A stretch of DNA of 64,000 bases from Erinaceus europaeus (Eukaryota; Chordata; Mammalia; Eulipotyphla; Erinaceidae). The first letter of the stretch is position 1, and each line of letters starts with the position of its first letter. Below the pieces are notes generated by a model that saw only the letters and a program-made list of their open reading frames with translations, had not been told where the DNA came from and did no database searches. Both the position numbers and the translations under genes were made by a program. Below are positions 11,175 through 22,234 of this stretch, piece by piece. Location of the stretch: NCBI RefSeq assembly GCF_950295315.1, contig NC_080175.1, positions 64,443,353-64,507,352 on the forward strand, read 5' to 3'.

Positions 11175-11689
11175 CAGTAGGTAACACTAACCATGTTTGA
11201 AGCCCGGGATTCAGTCTTTGGTTCAACAGAGAAGTTGCGTAGATAAAGCAGTTACACGGGTGTTGGGGTATTACTTTCCTGTCTTCCTCTGTCTCTTTCT
11301 TTTTGTAATTATTCCTCCCTTCCTCCCTTCCTCTCTTTATCTGCATTCTACAGTCTAATGATATATACTATGCCCTGGGCTGGGGACTCAGTTCAGAAGT
11401 ATCATACACTTTGAAACTTTGGAGTCTTTCTTGGCACAACATAAAAAAAAAGCCTCAAATTTCACTTTTGCAAATATTTTAAATCTGTTATTCTTAGACC
11501 CCCACTAATATGAGTGAAAAGTATGTCATCAATAGTAGAACATATTTTCTACTTTTATATGAAATGTTACAAAGGCAATCTATAAGAACCATGGTCTATT
11601 AGAATAAGATAGCCAAAAAAAAAAAGCCACTTCAACTAAGAATTATAAATTGTTGCCTGAATATTTGTTTACTTTCAAAATGTATATGT

Positions 11690-12180
11690 TGAAAAATTAA
11701 TTCCCCGATGATGGTGTAGCAAGTAAAATCTTCTGTAGATGCTAGGCCATGGGTGTGAAACTCATGAATGATACTAGTATCTTTATAAAAGGGTGTTTGG
11801 GGGAGTCAGGCGGTAGCGCAGTGGGTTAACTGCACGTGGTGCAAAGCCCAAGGACCAGCTTAAGGATCGTGGTTTGAGCCCCAGGCTCCCCACCTGAAGG
11901 GGCGTTACTTCACAGGCGGTGAAGCAGGTCTGCAGGTGTCTTTCTCTCCCCCTTTCTGTCTTTCCCTCCTCTCTCCATTTCTCTCTGTTGTTTCCAACAA
12001 TGACAACATCAATATTAACTACAACAATAAAATAAGAAGGGAAACAAAAGGGAATAAATAAATATTTTTTTTTTAAAAAAAAGAGTCTTTGGAGAGGTAT
12101 CTTGTCCGTCCTAACATTAGAGCAGTTGGTGGCTTATCATCCCTGTAAGGTGATTTGCCATATATTTAATCTGCCAGCAC
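11690..12180 (+). mobile_element. Possible old mammalian repeat split by a SINE-A
   Basis: TTAATTCCCCGATGATGGTG and CTCATGAATGATACTAGTAT followed by TTTATAAAAG resemble a widespread ancient mammalian repeat. The sequence seems to resume after the SINE at about 12085. Weak, by memory of the pattern only. Confidence 0.3.
11802..12083 (+). mobile_element. SINE-A
   Basis: Starts GGGGAGTCAGGCGGTAGCGC and carries the full pyrimidine-rich body and the tail. Confidence 0.85.
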
Positions 12181-12422
12181 CATTATCTTGAATTCCTGTT
12201 TCCAGAAGTATCACAAGAAAATAATTTGGGTTGGAGAAAGAGTTTACTGTATTGGGATGTATCTACCTGGATCTTGCCAGGTATGTAGGGTAGGTTGCAT
12301 GCTGATACCACATGGGATATCCATGAATCCTGGGAAATCCCAGTAACTATGGTGCCTCTTTTTCCCATTCTCTCTATTTCTCTCTTCTAATGAAAAAATA
12401 AATAAATAACCAAACAAACTCT

Positions 12423-12595
12423 AGGCCAGAGAAGCAGCATAATGGTTTGTTAAAAGATTTTCATATCTGAGGCTCTAAGTTTCAAATTCAATCTCCAGTA
12501 CCACTTGGACAATGATCTGCAAGATTTGCCTCTTTCTCTCTCCCCCACCTATGTCTCTATTGTTCTTTCTGGATCTCTCTTATAAAAATTAAAAA
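12423..12595 (+). mobile_element. SINE-D
   Basis: AGCAGCATAATGGTTTGTTA, a decayed B box and a CT-rich 3' part. Confidence 0.65.
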
Positions 12596-12599
12596 GAAG

Positions 12600-12780
12600 A
12601 CTGAGCAGTGACATACTTGGACACATTATCAAGGACCCTAATTCAAGCCCCTTTGCTCCCCACCTACAGGAAGGGCACTTGACTAGCAGTGAAACCAGTC
12701 TGACGGTGGTGTCTTTTTCTTTCCTCTATAATCTCCTTCTCTCTCAATTTCTCTCTGTGTTATCAAATAAAATAGGGGGG
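12600..12780 (+). mobile_element. Diverged SINE-A
   Basis: TTGCTCCCCACCTACAGGA and CAATTTCTCTCTGTGTTATC are preserved. The head is poorly conserved. A long GAAA tract follows in the position of its tail. Confidence 0.6.
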
Positions 12781-12782
12781 GG

Positions 12783-12869
12783 AAGAAAGAGAGAGAGAGA
12801 GAGATGAAAGAAAGAAAGGAGGAAAGAAAAAGAAAGAAAGAAAGAAAGAAAGAAAAAGAAAGAAAGAAA

Positions 12870-12941
<72 letters not shown>

Positions 12942-12946
12942 AAAAA
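12783..12946. repeat. (GAAA)n microsatellite
   Basis: About 164 bp of GAAA/GA repeats on the plus strand, likely grown from the preceding SINE tail. It creates spurious Lys/Glu/Arg-rich and Phe/Leu/Ser-rich frames. Confidence 0.95.
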
Positions 12947-12955
12947 TGATTTGTT

Positions 12956-13166
12956 GGGGCCAGGCCATGGCACACCTGGTTTAAGTGCACAGATTACAGT
13001 GTACAAGGATGCAGGTTCAAACCCCTGGTCCCCACCTGCTGGGGGAAAGATTCATGAATGGTGAAGTAGAACTGAGGGTGTCTCTCTGTGTCTCTTTCAC
13101 TTTCTGTCTCCCCTTCCTTCTCAATCTCTCTACCTATCCAATAATAAAGAAATGATGAAAAAAAAT
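12956..13166 (+). mobile_element. SINE-B
   Basis: A good copy: GGGGCCAGGCCATGGCACAC head, B box GGTTCAAACCCC, and an AATAATAAAG tail. Confidence 0.85.
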
Positions 13167-13239
13167 ACTAGGAATGCCTCAAAAATTGAATTATTTGTTT
13201 ATTAAAATACTCTTTGAAAATACCAACAAAATAACAATA

Positions 13240-13392
13240 TCAACGAGGGCTCAGCCTTCAACACACATTGTAAGAGCCTAAATTCCCAGAGGCTACAAGT
13301 TCAGTCCCCAGCATTATTCAAAGTTAGAGATGAGAATTCTCTGAGTTACTTTTTCTTTTTCATTCTCTCTACATAAAAAAATAACCTTTTAA
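13240..13392 (+). mobile_element. Diverged SINE-D
   Basis: CAAGTTCAGTCCCCAGCATT acts as a B box and a CT-rich tail follows. Confidence 0.55.
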
Positions 13393-13591
13393 AATTAGAA
13401 ATTTCTCCTTTAGCATTAAGATTGTGAAAGTTTCTCTAAAAATTGGCAACACATATCAAATTAACTTTTGGTATCTCCACAGTGTTATATAGTGCATATA
13501 AATTAACTAAACTCAATGAATATATGAAATGTTTCATTGATATACTCACATTGATGTTTTCTCTGCTCTTTTAGAAGTATATATAATATAT

Positions 13592-13723
13592 ATATAATTT
13601 TATTTTAACCAGAGAACTGTTCAACTCCAGTTTTAGGTGGTACTGGGAACTGATCTTAGACATGGGAGTTTCAGGTCTGAAAGTCTTTTGAATAACAATT
13701 ACACTATTTACCCAGCTCTGTAA
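13592..13723 (-). mobile_element. SINE-D, minus strand
   Basis: The plus strand reads CCAGAGAACTGTTCAACTCC and ACACTATTTACCCAGCTCTG, reversed SINE-D end and head. Confidence 0.65.
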
Positions 13724-14200
13724 GTCAGACTCTAACAAGTATATATTTATTCTTCAAATTTTAGATATGGTGACATTTCTAAGTACTCCAGTGGAGCAGT
13801 AAAATATGGATTTTTAATTTTAGCTTCCTTAATATGCATATGACTATTTTTATATCCATGTATATGAAAATATGCATTCACTTATTATATATCTCTTAAT
13901 TAGAAGATACCTTATCTGAATAATAAATCTTGAGTAAATAGGGAATTGACACTGCTTCTTCACAGGAAATGTCATTTCTAAGAACTTCAATGTTGACAGT
14001 TAAAGAAAGATATGAGTGAGACAAACTTTAAAATTTTATCCACTAAAACACTTCAGATTTCAAGCTATTGCTTAAGAAAAAGTTCAAATTGCTTTTCAAA
14101 TTTTGTATTGTTTTTTTCTCTATGTGCCCTCAGTACCTCATACTAACTGAACATCTGATAAGAAGTGGAAGCATTCAGCTGGTCTGTCCTGATTTTTTGT
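13724..14200. other. Unassigned AT-rich stretch
   Basis: No repeat or gene signature recognised. Confidence 0.35.
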
Positions 14201-14205
14201 GTACA

Positions 14206-14232
14206 TTTTCTTTCTTTCTTTCTTTCTTTCCT

Positions 14233-14276
<44 letters not shown>

Positions 14277-14280
14277 TTTT
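14206..14280. repeat. (TTTC)n microsatellite
   Basis: A run of TTTC units of about 75 bp. Confidence 0.95.
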
Positions 14281-14510
14281 TTGTCAGAGAAAACAGCCAC
14301 CAATGTTACATGCCCAGAAATAATTGTTTTTTCTCATTCTCTGTTAATCTAATATCAAGAAAATAAATTCTACATTTTATTGTTATACCGAATACATTAT
14401 TTTTAAAAGCACTTCATTGATATTTATAAAATACTAAAATGTTAAGCAAAACCAGATCCCATTGCAGCCCAAAATATATTATCTTATATACAGAAGTTAT
14501 TTGAAATGGT

Positions 14511-14512
<2 letters not shown>

Positions 14513-14553
<41 letters not shown>
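14513..14553. repeat. (AT)n microsatellite
   Basis: An uninterrupted TA run of about 41 bp. Confidence 0.95.
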
Positions 14554-14555
<2 letters not shown>

Positions 14556-14651
14556 AAAGAAGTTTTGCACGATACTTTGCCTCTTTGCCTCATTAGTTTT
14601 AATATTTCTTCTTTTGTATCTGAGTGAATTTACTATAGCTCTCACTCTTTT

Positions 14652-14923
14652 TCTTTTTTTATTATTTATTTATTCCCTTTTGTTGCCCTTGTTTTTTATT
14701 GTTGTTGCTATTGATGCAGTTGTTGGATAGGACAGAGAGAAATGGAGAGAGAAGGGGAAGACAGAGACGGGGATAGAAAGATAGACACCTGCAGACCTGC
14801 TTCACTGCCTGTGAAGCGACTCCCCTGCAGGTGGGGAGCCAGGGGCTCGAACCAGGACCCTTAGGCTGGTCCTTGCGCTTCATGCCACTTGTGCTTAACC
14901 CGCTGCTCTACCACCCGACTCCC
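14652..14923 (-). mobile_element. SINE-A, minus strand
   Basis: Reversed tail CCCTTTTGTTGCCCTTG, body, and reversed B box GGGGCTCGAACC. AGCTCTCA flanks both sides (about 14636 and 14924), the core of a slightly diverged target duplication. Confidence 0.85.
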
Positions 14924-14944
14924 AGCTCTCAATACTTTTCATGA

Positions 14945-15335
14945 CTACAAAATGTGAGCTCAGATCTAGAGGGATGCAGAGGTCACATAGGCTGCTTAGA
15001 TAATTATGGGCCCCAGATCACATCAAATCTATGGGGTTTACAGTCAACAATATTTATACCCCTTTCCCATATTAGGGAGCTACTCTCTTCCCTGACTCAG
15101 CTTTCTGGTCCTTTTTCCAGCCATGACATTATCTCCCCAGACAATAACTAGGATTGCCCTGCAAATAAGATTTCAGGCTCACAGAAAAAAAAAAAAAAAA
15201 AAAAAACTAGTGTAGTCACAGGCCCATTGGAATATGACTAAAATATGCCTCCTAGCTAGCTGCAGAACAAAGACTCCCCCCACCCCCAACTCTTCATCTG
15301 CACTATTCCAGCCTTTAGGTTCATGATTAGTCAAC
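14945..15335 (+). mobile_element. LINE-3U 3'-UTR fragment
   Basis: Aligns with 2312-2700: TGTGAGCTCAGATCTAGAGG, GGGCCCCAGATCACATCAA, then an A run at 15184-15206 and GGAATATGACTAAAATATGC. It diverges from the consensus soon after GATTAGTCAACAAC. Confidence 0.6.
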
Positions 15336-15511
15336 AACTTATTTTCTATATATAAGGACAAGATTGTTCATTTTAGTTAGTTTTAGTTTAGCTATAGCTT
15401 AGCTTAGTATAGATAGATTGTGCTGTGTCCTGCATGAATAAAGAGATACTGCGTACAGCCCAGCCATGAGTCCCTGGTCGTCTGTCTCCACTCGTGAAAC
15501 TAGTCCGACAT
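15336..15511 (+). mobile_element. LTR-like promoter/R/U5 segment fused to the LINE-3U piece
   Basis: CTATATATAAGG could be a TATA box. GAATAAAGAG about 85 bp downstream could be a polyadenylation signal, and the segment ends GTCCGACA, like an LTR 3' end. No matching TG start or target duplication was found, so its left boundary is unknown. It may be a truncated LTR or a chimera. Confidence 0.4.
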
Positions 15512-15534
15512 TCCTCTCTTTCTCTCACTTTCAT

Positions 15535-16800
15535 ATTAAAACAATTTTTATTGGGGAACTATTAGCTTACAGTTTAGTTGTTGACACATGGGTACAATTT
15601 CTGATCTCTTTATGCCTCATGCAACAGGACCTCACGGTTCTCTCCACTATCTCCTTCCCCCTCTTCCCCAGAGTCCTTTGCTTTGGAACAATATACCACA
15701 CCCAGTTTGCGATTTCCTCTCTGTTATTTTATAAGTTTTCAACTATAAGTGAAACTATTGAATATTTGTCCTTCTCTTTTGGCTTATCTCACTTAACATG
15801 ATAGCTTCAAGTTCCATCCACCCAAGATGAGCAAAGGAGAGATGACTTTATCATTTTTAATAACTAAATAGTATTTGTGCATATACACTACAATTTTCTC
15901 AGCCACTTATCTCTCATTGGACATCTGGGTTGCTACCAAGTTTTGACTATTACAGACTGTACAGTTACAAGCATAGGTGTATATAGATCTCTTCTAATAA
16001 GTGTTTTCCTTCCTTTGGGAAAATACCCAGGAGGTAGCTGGGCCATAGGGTAGGTCCATTTCTATTGTTCTGATAAATCTCCAGACTGTTTTCTACAAGG
16101 GTTGGGCTAATTTATATTCCCACCAAGAATGCAGAAGTGTACCTTTTCCCCACATTCTCTTCAATATTTGGTGTTTCTGCCTCTTTTTTTTTTTATTTTA
16201 TTTTATTTCATTTATTCCCTTTTGTTGCCCTTGTTGTTTTATTGTTGTAGTTATTATTATTGTTGTTGTTGTCATTGTTGGATAGGACAGAGAGAAATGG
16301 AGAGAGGAGGGGAAGACAGAGAGGAGGAGAGAAAGACAGACACCTGCAGACCTGCTTCACCGCCTGTGAAGCGACTCCCCTGCAGGTGGGGAGCCGGGGT
16401 TCGAACCGGGATCCTTATGCCGGTCCTTGTGCTTTGCGCCACCTGCGCTTAACCCGCTGCGCTACAGCCCGACTCCCTCTGCCTCTTTTAAAATATGGCA
16501 TTCATACAGGTGTAAATCCTTATCTCATTGGTGTGTCTTTATTTACATTTATCTGATAACCAGTGAGCTTGAGCACTTTCTTATATACCTTTGCCCTTCT
16601 GGAGCTCTTCCTTGGTGAGGTTTCTGTTCCTGTTTTCATATCATTTTTTAAATAGGGCTGCTTGATTTCTTTAACTGCTAAGTTTATTGATTTATTTCTG
16701 TTTTTTAGTTATTTGTCGTTTATCTGAAATATTTAATTTAAAGATCTCCTATTCTGTAGCTTGTCTTTCTGTTTGAATGATGGTACTCTTCATAAAAAAT
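15535..16800 (-). mobile_element. L1 3' region, minus strand, split by a SINE
   Basis: Antisense L1 running from the 3' UTR (TTATTGGGGAACTATTAGC) through the ORF2 end (CATTGGACATCTGGGTTGCT, ATTTATATTCCCACCAAGAA) to about 16800. A minus-strand SINE-A sits at 16183-16477. No intact ORF remains. Confidence 0.75.
16183..16477 (-). mobile_element. SINE-A inserted in antisense L1
   Basis: A well preserved copy with a reversed B box GGTTCGAACCGG and reversed head GCTACAGCCCGACTCCC. The L1 phrase TCTGCCTCTTTT occurs on both sides (about 16170 and 16478), marking the target duplication. The SINE is therefore younger than this L1. Confidence 0.9.
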
Positions 16801-16862
16801 AAACAAAAACCTCATTCTAGCTAATTTTGTATGCTATTTAACAGAAAAGCCATAGTTTCATT

Positions 16863-16905
<43 letters not shown>
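16863..16905. repeat. (TAG)n microsatellite
   Basis: About 14 TAG units. Confidence 0.95.
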
Positions 16906-16906
<1 letters not shown>

Positions 16907-16979
16907 TTGTTATTATCATTAGTATTCAAAACTAGGGATTTACTTCTCTAAGTTGATTTTTCAGATAGAAACAGAGATA

Positions 16980-17115
16980 GAGAGACAGATGGCATAAGGG
17001 TTATGTAAAACACTCTCATATCTGAGGTTCTGAGGTCCCAGGTTCAGTCCCTACAACTATCAAAAGCCAGCTATGCAATGTTCTGGTCTCTTTCTCTCTG
17101 TCTCTCACTCTCATT
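16980..17115 (+). mobile_element. SINE-D
   Basis: GATGGCATAAGGGTTATGTA, B box AGGTTCAGTCCCT, then a CT-rich tail leading into an AT run. Confidence 0.7.
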
Positions 17116-17143
17116 AATATATATATTATATATATATATGTAT

Positions 17144-17195
<52 letters not shown>
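17116..17195. repeat. (AT)n microsatellite
   Basis: About 80 bp of TA with occasional G interruptions, at the 3' end of the preceding SINE. Confidence 0.95.
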
Positions 17196-17200
<5 letters not shown>

Positions 17201-17235
17201 GGACTGAAATGACCTTCAGTAGAGTGAGAAACAAG

Positions 17236-17380
17236 GGTACTAGACTCAGAAGATTTCATAATTGTTATGCAGGAAAACATCCACATTTGAGGTATCAAAG
17301 GTATCAAAGGTCCTGGTTCAATCCCTAGCACCACCATAAGCCAGAGATGAACAATACTCTAGTAAATAAATAAACAAGCT
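17236..17380 (+). mobile_element. SINE-D
   Basis: Contains GGTTCAATCCCTAGCACCAC and ATAAGCCAGAGATGAACAAT. GGTATCAAA is duplicated in tandem inside it. Confidence 0.7.
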
Positions 17381-17447
17381 CATATTATTTACAAAAATAA
17401 CTAGGGTATTAACCCAGTTAATTTTCATACCAGTCTATATCAAAGAT

Positions 17448-17656
17448 TTTAAAAAATTTTTATGTATTTATTATTGGATAGAGGCAGAACTTTAGAAGAG
17501 AGGAGGAGATGGAGAGGGAAAGAGACAGAGAGACAGCTCAGACCTACTTCACTCCTCAGGAACCTTTCCCCTGCAGTTGGGGACAAGGGACTTGAATCCA
17601 AATCCTTGCACACTGTAATGTGTGCTCTTAACCAGTTGTACCACTGCATGACTCCT
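17448..17656 (-). mobile_element. SINE-B, minus strand
   Basis: Reversed tail, purine-rich body, and reversed head ACCAGTTGTACCACTGCATG. Confidence 0.75.
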
Positions 17657-17674
17657 TTAGTTACATTTTTAAAA

Positions 17675-17852
17675 ATATTTATTTCCTTTTGTTGCCCTTG
17701 TTGTTTTATTGTTATAGTTATTATTGTTGTTGTTATTGATGTTGTTGTTGTTGGATAGGACAGAGAGAAATGGAGAGAAGGGAAGACAGAGAGGGGGAGA
17801 GAAAGATAGACACCTACAGATCTGCTTCACCACTTGTGAAGTGACTTTCCAA
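17675..17852 (-). mobile_element. SINE-A, minus strand, head missing
   Basis: The tail and middle are clear, up to CACTTGTGAAGTGACTTTCC. The tRNA-like head is absent and the sequence turns into an unassigned purine-rich stretch (17853-18090). Confidence 0.75.
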
Positions 17853-18089
17853 GTAGGGTGTGAACAGGATGTGACGTAGAGAGGGTGGAGAGAAAATCAG
17901 GGTGTGACAAGGAGAGGGGACGGAGCAGGTGAGAATTCTACCACTGAACCACTAATGCCCTGGAGGGAGGGTGGTGTATAGTTAGTGATTTATGTAAATA
18001 GACCGCAGCTTTGAGTGGGATCAAACCAATCCCATACAGGAGTTAAACAGGACTAGAGACAGAAGCTGGGGGGAGCTGGCATACTACCC

Positions 18090-18215
18090 AACAAAGGAAG
18101 AGAATTAGAATATTACTCTGGCACATGAAGTAAAATGCTAAGGATCAAACCCAGTATCCCATGTTTGAGAGTCCAACACTTTATCCACTGAACCACCAAG
18201 ATTTTGGTCTTTTAA
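18090..18215 (-). mobile_element. SINE-C, minus strand
   Basis: Reads GAGAGTCCAACACTTTATCC, the reversed A-box region of SINE-C. Confidence 0.65.
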
Positions 18216-18221
18216 ATTCTT

Positions 18222-18425
18222 TGACTTATTATTTATTTATTTATTTATTAGTTATTGGGTAGAGACAATGAGAAATCAAAAGGAAGAGGGGATAGAGAAG
18301 GAGAGAGACAGAAATATATCAGTGGCAGGGCTTCACTGTTCTGGAAATCTACCCCACCCTGCCCCTTGCAGGTGGAAGCCAGGAGCTTGAAACTGTGTCC
18401 TCGTGCACAATAACCTGGCTCCAGA
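18222..18425 (-). mobile_element. SINE-B, minus strand
   Basis: A left-hand ATTT-repeat tail, then a purine-rich body and CTTGCAGGTGGAAGCCAGG. Confidence 0.65.
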
Positions 18426-18536
18426 TTTTCAGTTTTTACTACAGCACAAAAAAAAAAACAACCCTGTTGGTTCCCATTCACTTGCGAATTTGCTACTTCC
18501 TTCAAGAGTGTGCTGGATCTAGTGACATGTCTAACC

Positions 18537-19198
18537 TTCATTACTCGGGTGAGACCTTTCCTTTAATAGTACACTCTAATTTCATCTCAGGTAGTTCACT
18601 TTCTAACAAAGTCCCATAACCTAGATATACACCAGTTTCTGTGAGAGAGAGCTTATGTGCACACGTATCCATAAACTACTGCAAAATATATACCTGAAAG
18701 CAGGACTACACTAGAGTTTGCAGTGAGTACCTCCCTAACACTTCCTCTCCACTATTCCAAGCTTGGGATCCATGATTGCTCAACAAATTGTTTGGCTTCA
18801 TATGTTAACTCTGTTTTCAATCACCAGGTTCCAGATGCCACCAGGATGCTGGCTAGGCTTCCCTGGATTGAAGACCCCACCAATGTGTCCTGGAGCTCAG
18901 CTTCCCCAGAGTCACACCCTACTAGGGAAAGAGAGAGGCAGACTGGGGGTATGGACCGACCAGTCAACGCCCATGTTCAGCGGGGAAGCAATTACAGAAG
19001 CCAGACCTTCTACCTTCTGCATCCCTCAACGACCCTGGGTCCATGCTCCCAGAGGGATAGAGAATGGGAAAGCTATCAGGGGAGGGGGTGGGTTATGGGG
19101 ATTGGGTGTTGGGAATTGTGTGGAGTTGTACCCCTCCTACCTTATGCTTTTGTTCACTAATCCTTTCTTAAATAAAAAATTAAAAAAAAAAAAAAAGA
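18537..19198 (+). mobile_element. LINE-3U 3' end, young-looking copy
   Basis: Begins at TTCATTACTCGGGTGAGACC and ends in AAATAAAAAATT plus a poly(A) tail at about 19182-19196. The sequence is nearly the same as the reverse complement of 38-710 and as 42860-43304. Confidence 0.8.
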
Positions 19199-20038
19199 TA
19201 TGTTAAAAATTGATTAGATGCTTAGGGAAAAATGAATTAACAGACTTGCTGATTTTGCTGAACTGAGTAGCCATGTTGAAACAAGCGTGAGTGTGAAAAA
19301 GGGCTAAGGGGAGACTGACCTCTGTTCAGCACTCATACAGGAGCTAATTCCCTCAGTTGAACACCTTCTGAGAGAAAAACAAAGAAAAAACTTCTAACAG
19401 ATATAAAACAGACCATAGTTGATTCTTACCACATGATCAAATCTTCAGATATAATAGAAACCCCAGTGCATACCTAAATTGTAGCCTGATTAAAGAAGTA
19501 AATAAATAAAAAATAATCTTTAACTGCAAATCTAGTGAGACCATAACCGGATTCTTGACCCACAGAAGCTGCGAAATATTCGGAGTGGAGTTCTAAGATC
19601 AAATTTTTATGTACATTTTGTTATTATGTTGCATTAAATAATTAAGACAAATTTTGACTGTCAGAGAACAGGAAAGAAAGAAAAAAAAAGCACCATTACA
19701 CAAAGAAATGCATGGAAGTTAAGTAGAACAAAGAGGAATAAAATTAAGAAATTACAATAGCTGAAAAAAATCAGCTAAGTTCTTCCTATGACCAGTCATT
19801 CCTTTGAGTTATGTGGCATTGCTTTTCCTGGTCTTATATCCATCCCAATAACATTTAAGGTACATTAATCCTTGGGTTCTTAAGTTTATTTAGTAGATTA
19901 TTATTTAGCACAAGTGAATATTTACTAAAACAATCTACATACAAATAACTAAAAATACAGGAAACTTTCAAGCAATAAAGTAGAGGAAAAGACAAAAGCT
20001 AATTATTTGGTATGAGTGACACTTGAAACTTAAAATAT
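19199..20038. other. Unassigned AT-rich stretch
   Basis: No family recognised and no long frame. Confidence 0.35.
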
Positions 20039-20153
20039 AGGGGCCAGAGGGTAGTGTATCTGGCTAAGTGTACACATTACAGTGCAGGGACCCAGGTTCA
20101 AGCCCTGGTTTCCACCTGCAGGGAGAAACTTTCACAAGTGGTAAAGCAGGGCT

Positions 20154-20193
<40 letters not shown>

Positions 20194-20265
20194 TTTTCTA
20201 TCTTCCCTCTCTCAAGTTTTCTGGCTCTATCCAATAATAAGTAAATAATTATATTTTAAGAAAAG
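20039..20265 (+). mobile_element. SINE-B with (TC)n body
   Basis: Head GGGGCCAGAGGGTAGTGTAT and B box GGTTCAAGCCCTGG. The CT-rich middle has grown to about 30 bp of TC. Confidence 0.8.
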
Positions 20266-20838
20266 AAATTGAAAATGTAACCAGAGAAAGTTCAGAAGCA
20301 GAAATTAAAAGTTAAGACAAAAAACAAGAATGATTTTGAACGAATAAATTCAGTGATGAGGGAGTGTTGCCTGTTGAGACAAGGAAGTGATTCTAATTAT
20401 TAAACTTACAGCATAAATAAAATCAATGCAGTGGTAATTTAGTTGATTAAACATCACTTTCCATTTTAATGTTCTATGTAGCTCAAATTAGCTATGTATT
20501 AGTTAAACTCATTTGCATTCATAGGAAGAAGTCTCAAGTTGACACAGCCTAAAAAAGAAATAAATAATTCGTATACGAATTTTAATGATTTAGAAGTATG
20601 AAAAGAAATTTGAAGGTCAGAAGTGGACACTAGGAGCTAATGTAGCTTAAAGATCTGAATCATTAGGATTACGCAGAGACACGTCACTAATTTTCTTCCT
20701 ATATCAATATGATTCTCTCTAGCTGAAGACATTATTCATGGGGTGAAATATTTGGCTACCATTACATTTATACATTTACATCCCAACATTCTAATACTCC
20801 CATTGAGAACCATCACTTTATTAAATTCACATAAAAAT
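20266..20838. other. Unassigned AT-rich stretch
   Basis: No gene or repeat signature recognised. Confidence 0.35.
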
Positions 20839-20848
20839 AGCATGAAAC

Positions 20849-21177
20849 GGGGATTGGGCAGTAACGCAGTGGTTTAAGTGCATGTGGGGCGAAGCAATGA
20901 CTGGCCTAAGGATCCTGGTTCGAGCCCCTGACTCCACCCCTGTAGGGGAGCCGCTTCACAGGCGGTGAAGCAGGTCTGCAGGTGTCTATCTTTCTCTCTC
21001 CCTCTCTGTCATCCCCTCTTCTCTTGGTTTCTCTTTGTCCTATCCAACAACGAACGACAGCAATAATAACAACAAGGCTACAACAAGGGCAACAAAAGAG
21101 GGGGAAATGGACTCCAGGAGCAGTGAATTCATGGTACAGGCAGTGATCCCCAGCAATAACCCTGGAGGTAAAAACAA
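20849..21177 (+). mobile_element. SINE-A, long form
   Basis: Full SINE-A plus the long-form extension (AATGGACTCCAGGAGCAGTG through CAATAACCCTGGAGG). AGCATGAAAC at 20839-20848 and 21178-21187 is a perfect 10-bp target duplication. Confidence 0.9.
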
Positions 21178-21394
21178 AGCATGAAACACAATGATGAAGA
21201 TTTTGTCATTATGTGTGTGGAATAATCGATAAAGGATGAGGGAAATAAGAGTTGATATAATATAGTGACCCTGTGCTTGAAATAGCACTAAGTGCACAAA
21301 CAACAAAAGTAAAGACTACATTAATTGAAGTTTCACATTGTGGTACACCTTTTAGAAGATACTTACCACCATACTTAATGACTAAGGTTTGTGC

Positions 21395-21500
21395 CATCCT
21401 CTACCTGCAAGAGGTGGGTGGAGCTTCCTGAGAGGTAATGCTTTGCTCCAGGTGTCTCTCTGTTTCCCTTTTCCTCTCAATTTATGTCTCTATAAAAAAT
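21395..21500 (+). mobile_element. SINE-B 3' part
   Basis: Starts at ACCTGCAAGAGGTGGGTGG and runs into the CT-rich end. The head is missing. Confidence 0.55.
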
Positions 21501-21509
21501 AAAAAGACA

Positions 21510-22065
21510 AAAAGTCAGATGGTAGCGCAGGAGGTTAAGCGCAGGTGGCACAAAGTGCATGGACTGGGGTAAGGAACCTGGTTCAAGCCCTGGGCTCCCC
21601 ACCTGCAGGGGAGTCGCTTCCTGAACTGTGAAGCAGGCCTGCAGGTTTCTATCTTTCTCCCCATCTCTCCCTTCCCCTCCTTTCTCCATTTCTCTCTGTC
21701 CTATCCAACAACACCACACCGTCATCAATAAAAATAACAATAATAACTACAACAATAAAACAACAAGGTCAACAAAAGGGAATAAATAAATATTTAAAAA
21801 AAGAAAAAGAGAAAAATTGGGGAAAGATGGTTTCCAGAAATGTTGGATTTGTGGTCGGGAAGATGGCACAGTGTCTAAGGCACTGGACTCTCAAGCATGA
21901 GGTCCTGAGTTCAATCCCTGACAGCACATGTACCAGAGTGATGTATGGTTCTTTCTTTCTCTCCTATCTTTCTCATTAATAAATATTAAAAAAAAAAGAA
22001 ATGTTGGATTCGTCATGCAGACACCGAACCCCAGCTATAATCCAGGTGGCAAAACAAACAAGTAA
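21510..22065 (+). mobile_element. SINE-A, long form, interrupted by SINE-C
   Basis: The main body lies at 21510-21835. The long-form tail resumes at about 22011 with CGTCATGCAGACACCGAACC. A SINE-C occupies 21850-21996. Confidence 0.8.
21850..21996 (+). mobile_element. SINE-C nested in SINE-A tail
   Basis: AGAAATGTTGGATT at 21836-21849 and 21997-22010 is a perfect 14-bp target duplication, so this SINE-C jumped after the host SINE-A. Confidence 0.92.
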
Positions 22066-22234
22066 ACTGCATGAATTGAATTACACCAAGATTAATCTTT
22101 AAAAACTAAATGACATTTTCCAGTAAGTGAAAAAGAAAAAAAAAGATGGCATGAGAAAAAATATTTATGAATCATATATCTGATAATGACCCTAGTATCT
22201 AAAACACATAAATTAATCTTGCAACTCAGTAGAA

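Noticed and set aside
12683..13064. Overlapping frames rich in Phe/Leu/Ser or Lys/Glu/Arg
   Set aside because: They are translations of the GAAA microsatellite.
16129..16556. Repeated 60-110-codon frames ending in motifs such as LQTCFTACEATPLQVGSRG
   Set aside because: These are translations of SINE-A seen at many loci and in either orientation. The SINE is a Pol III non-coding element.
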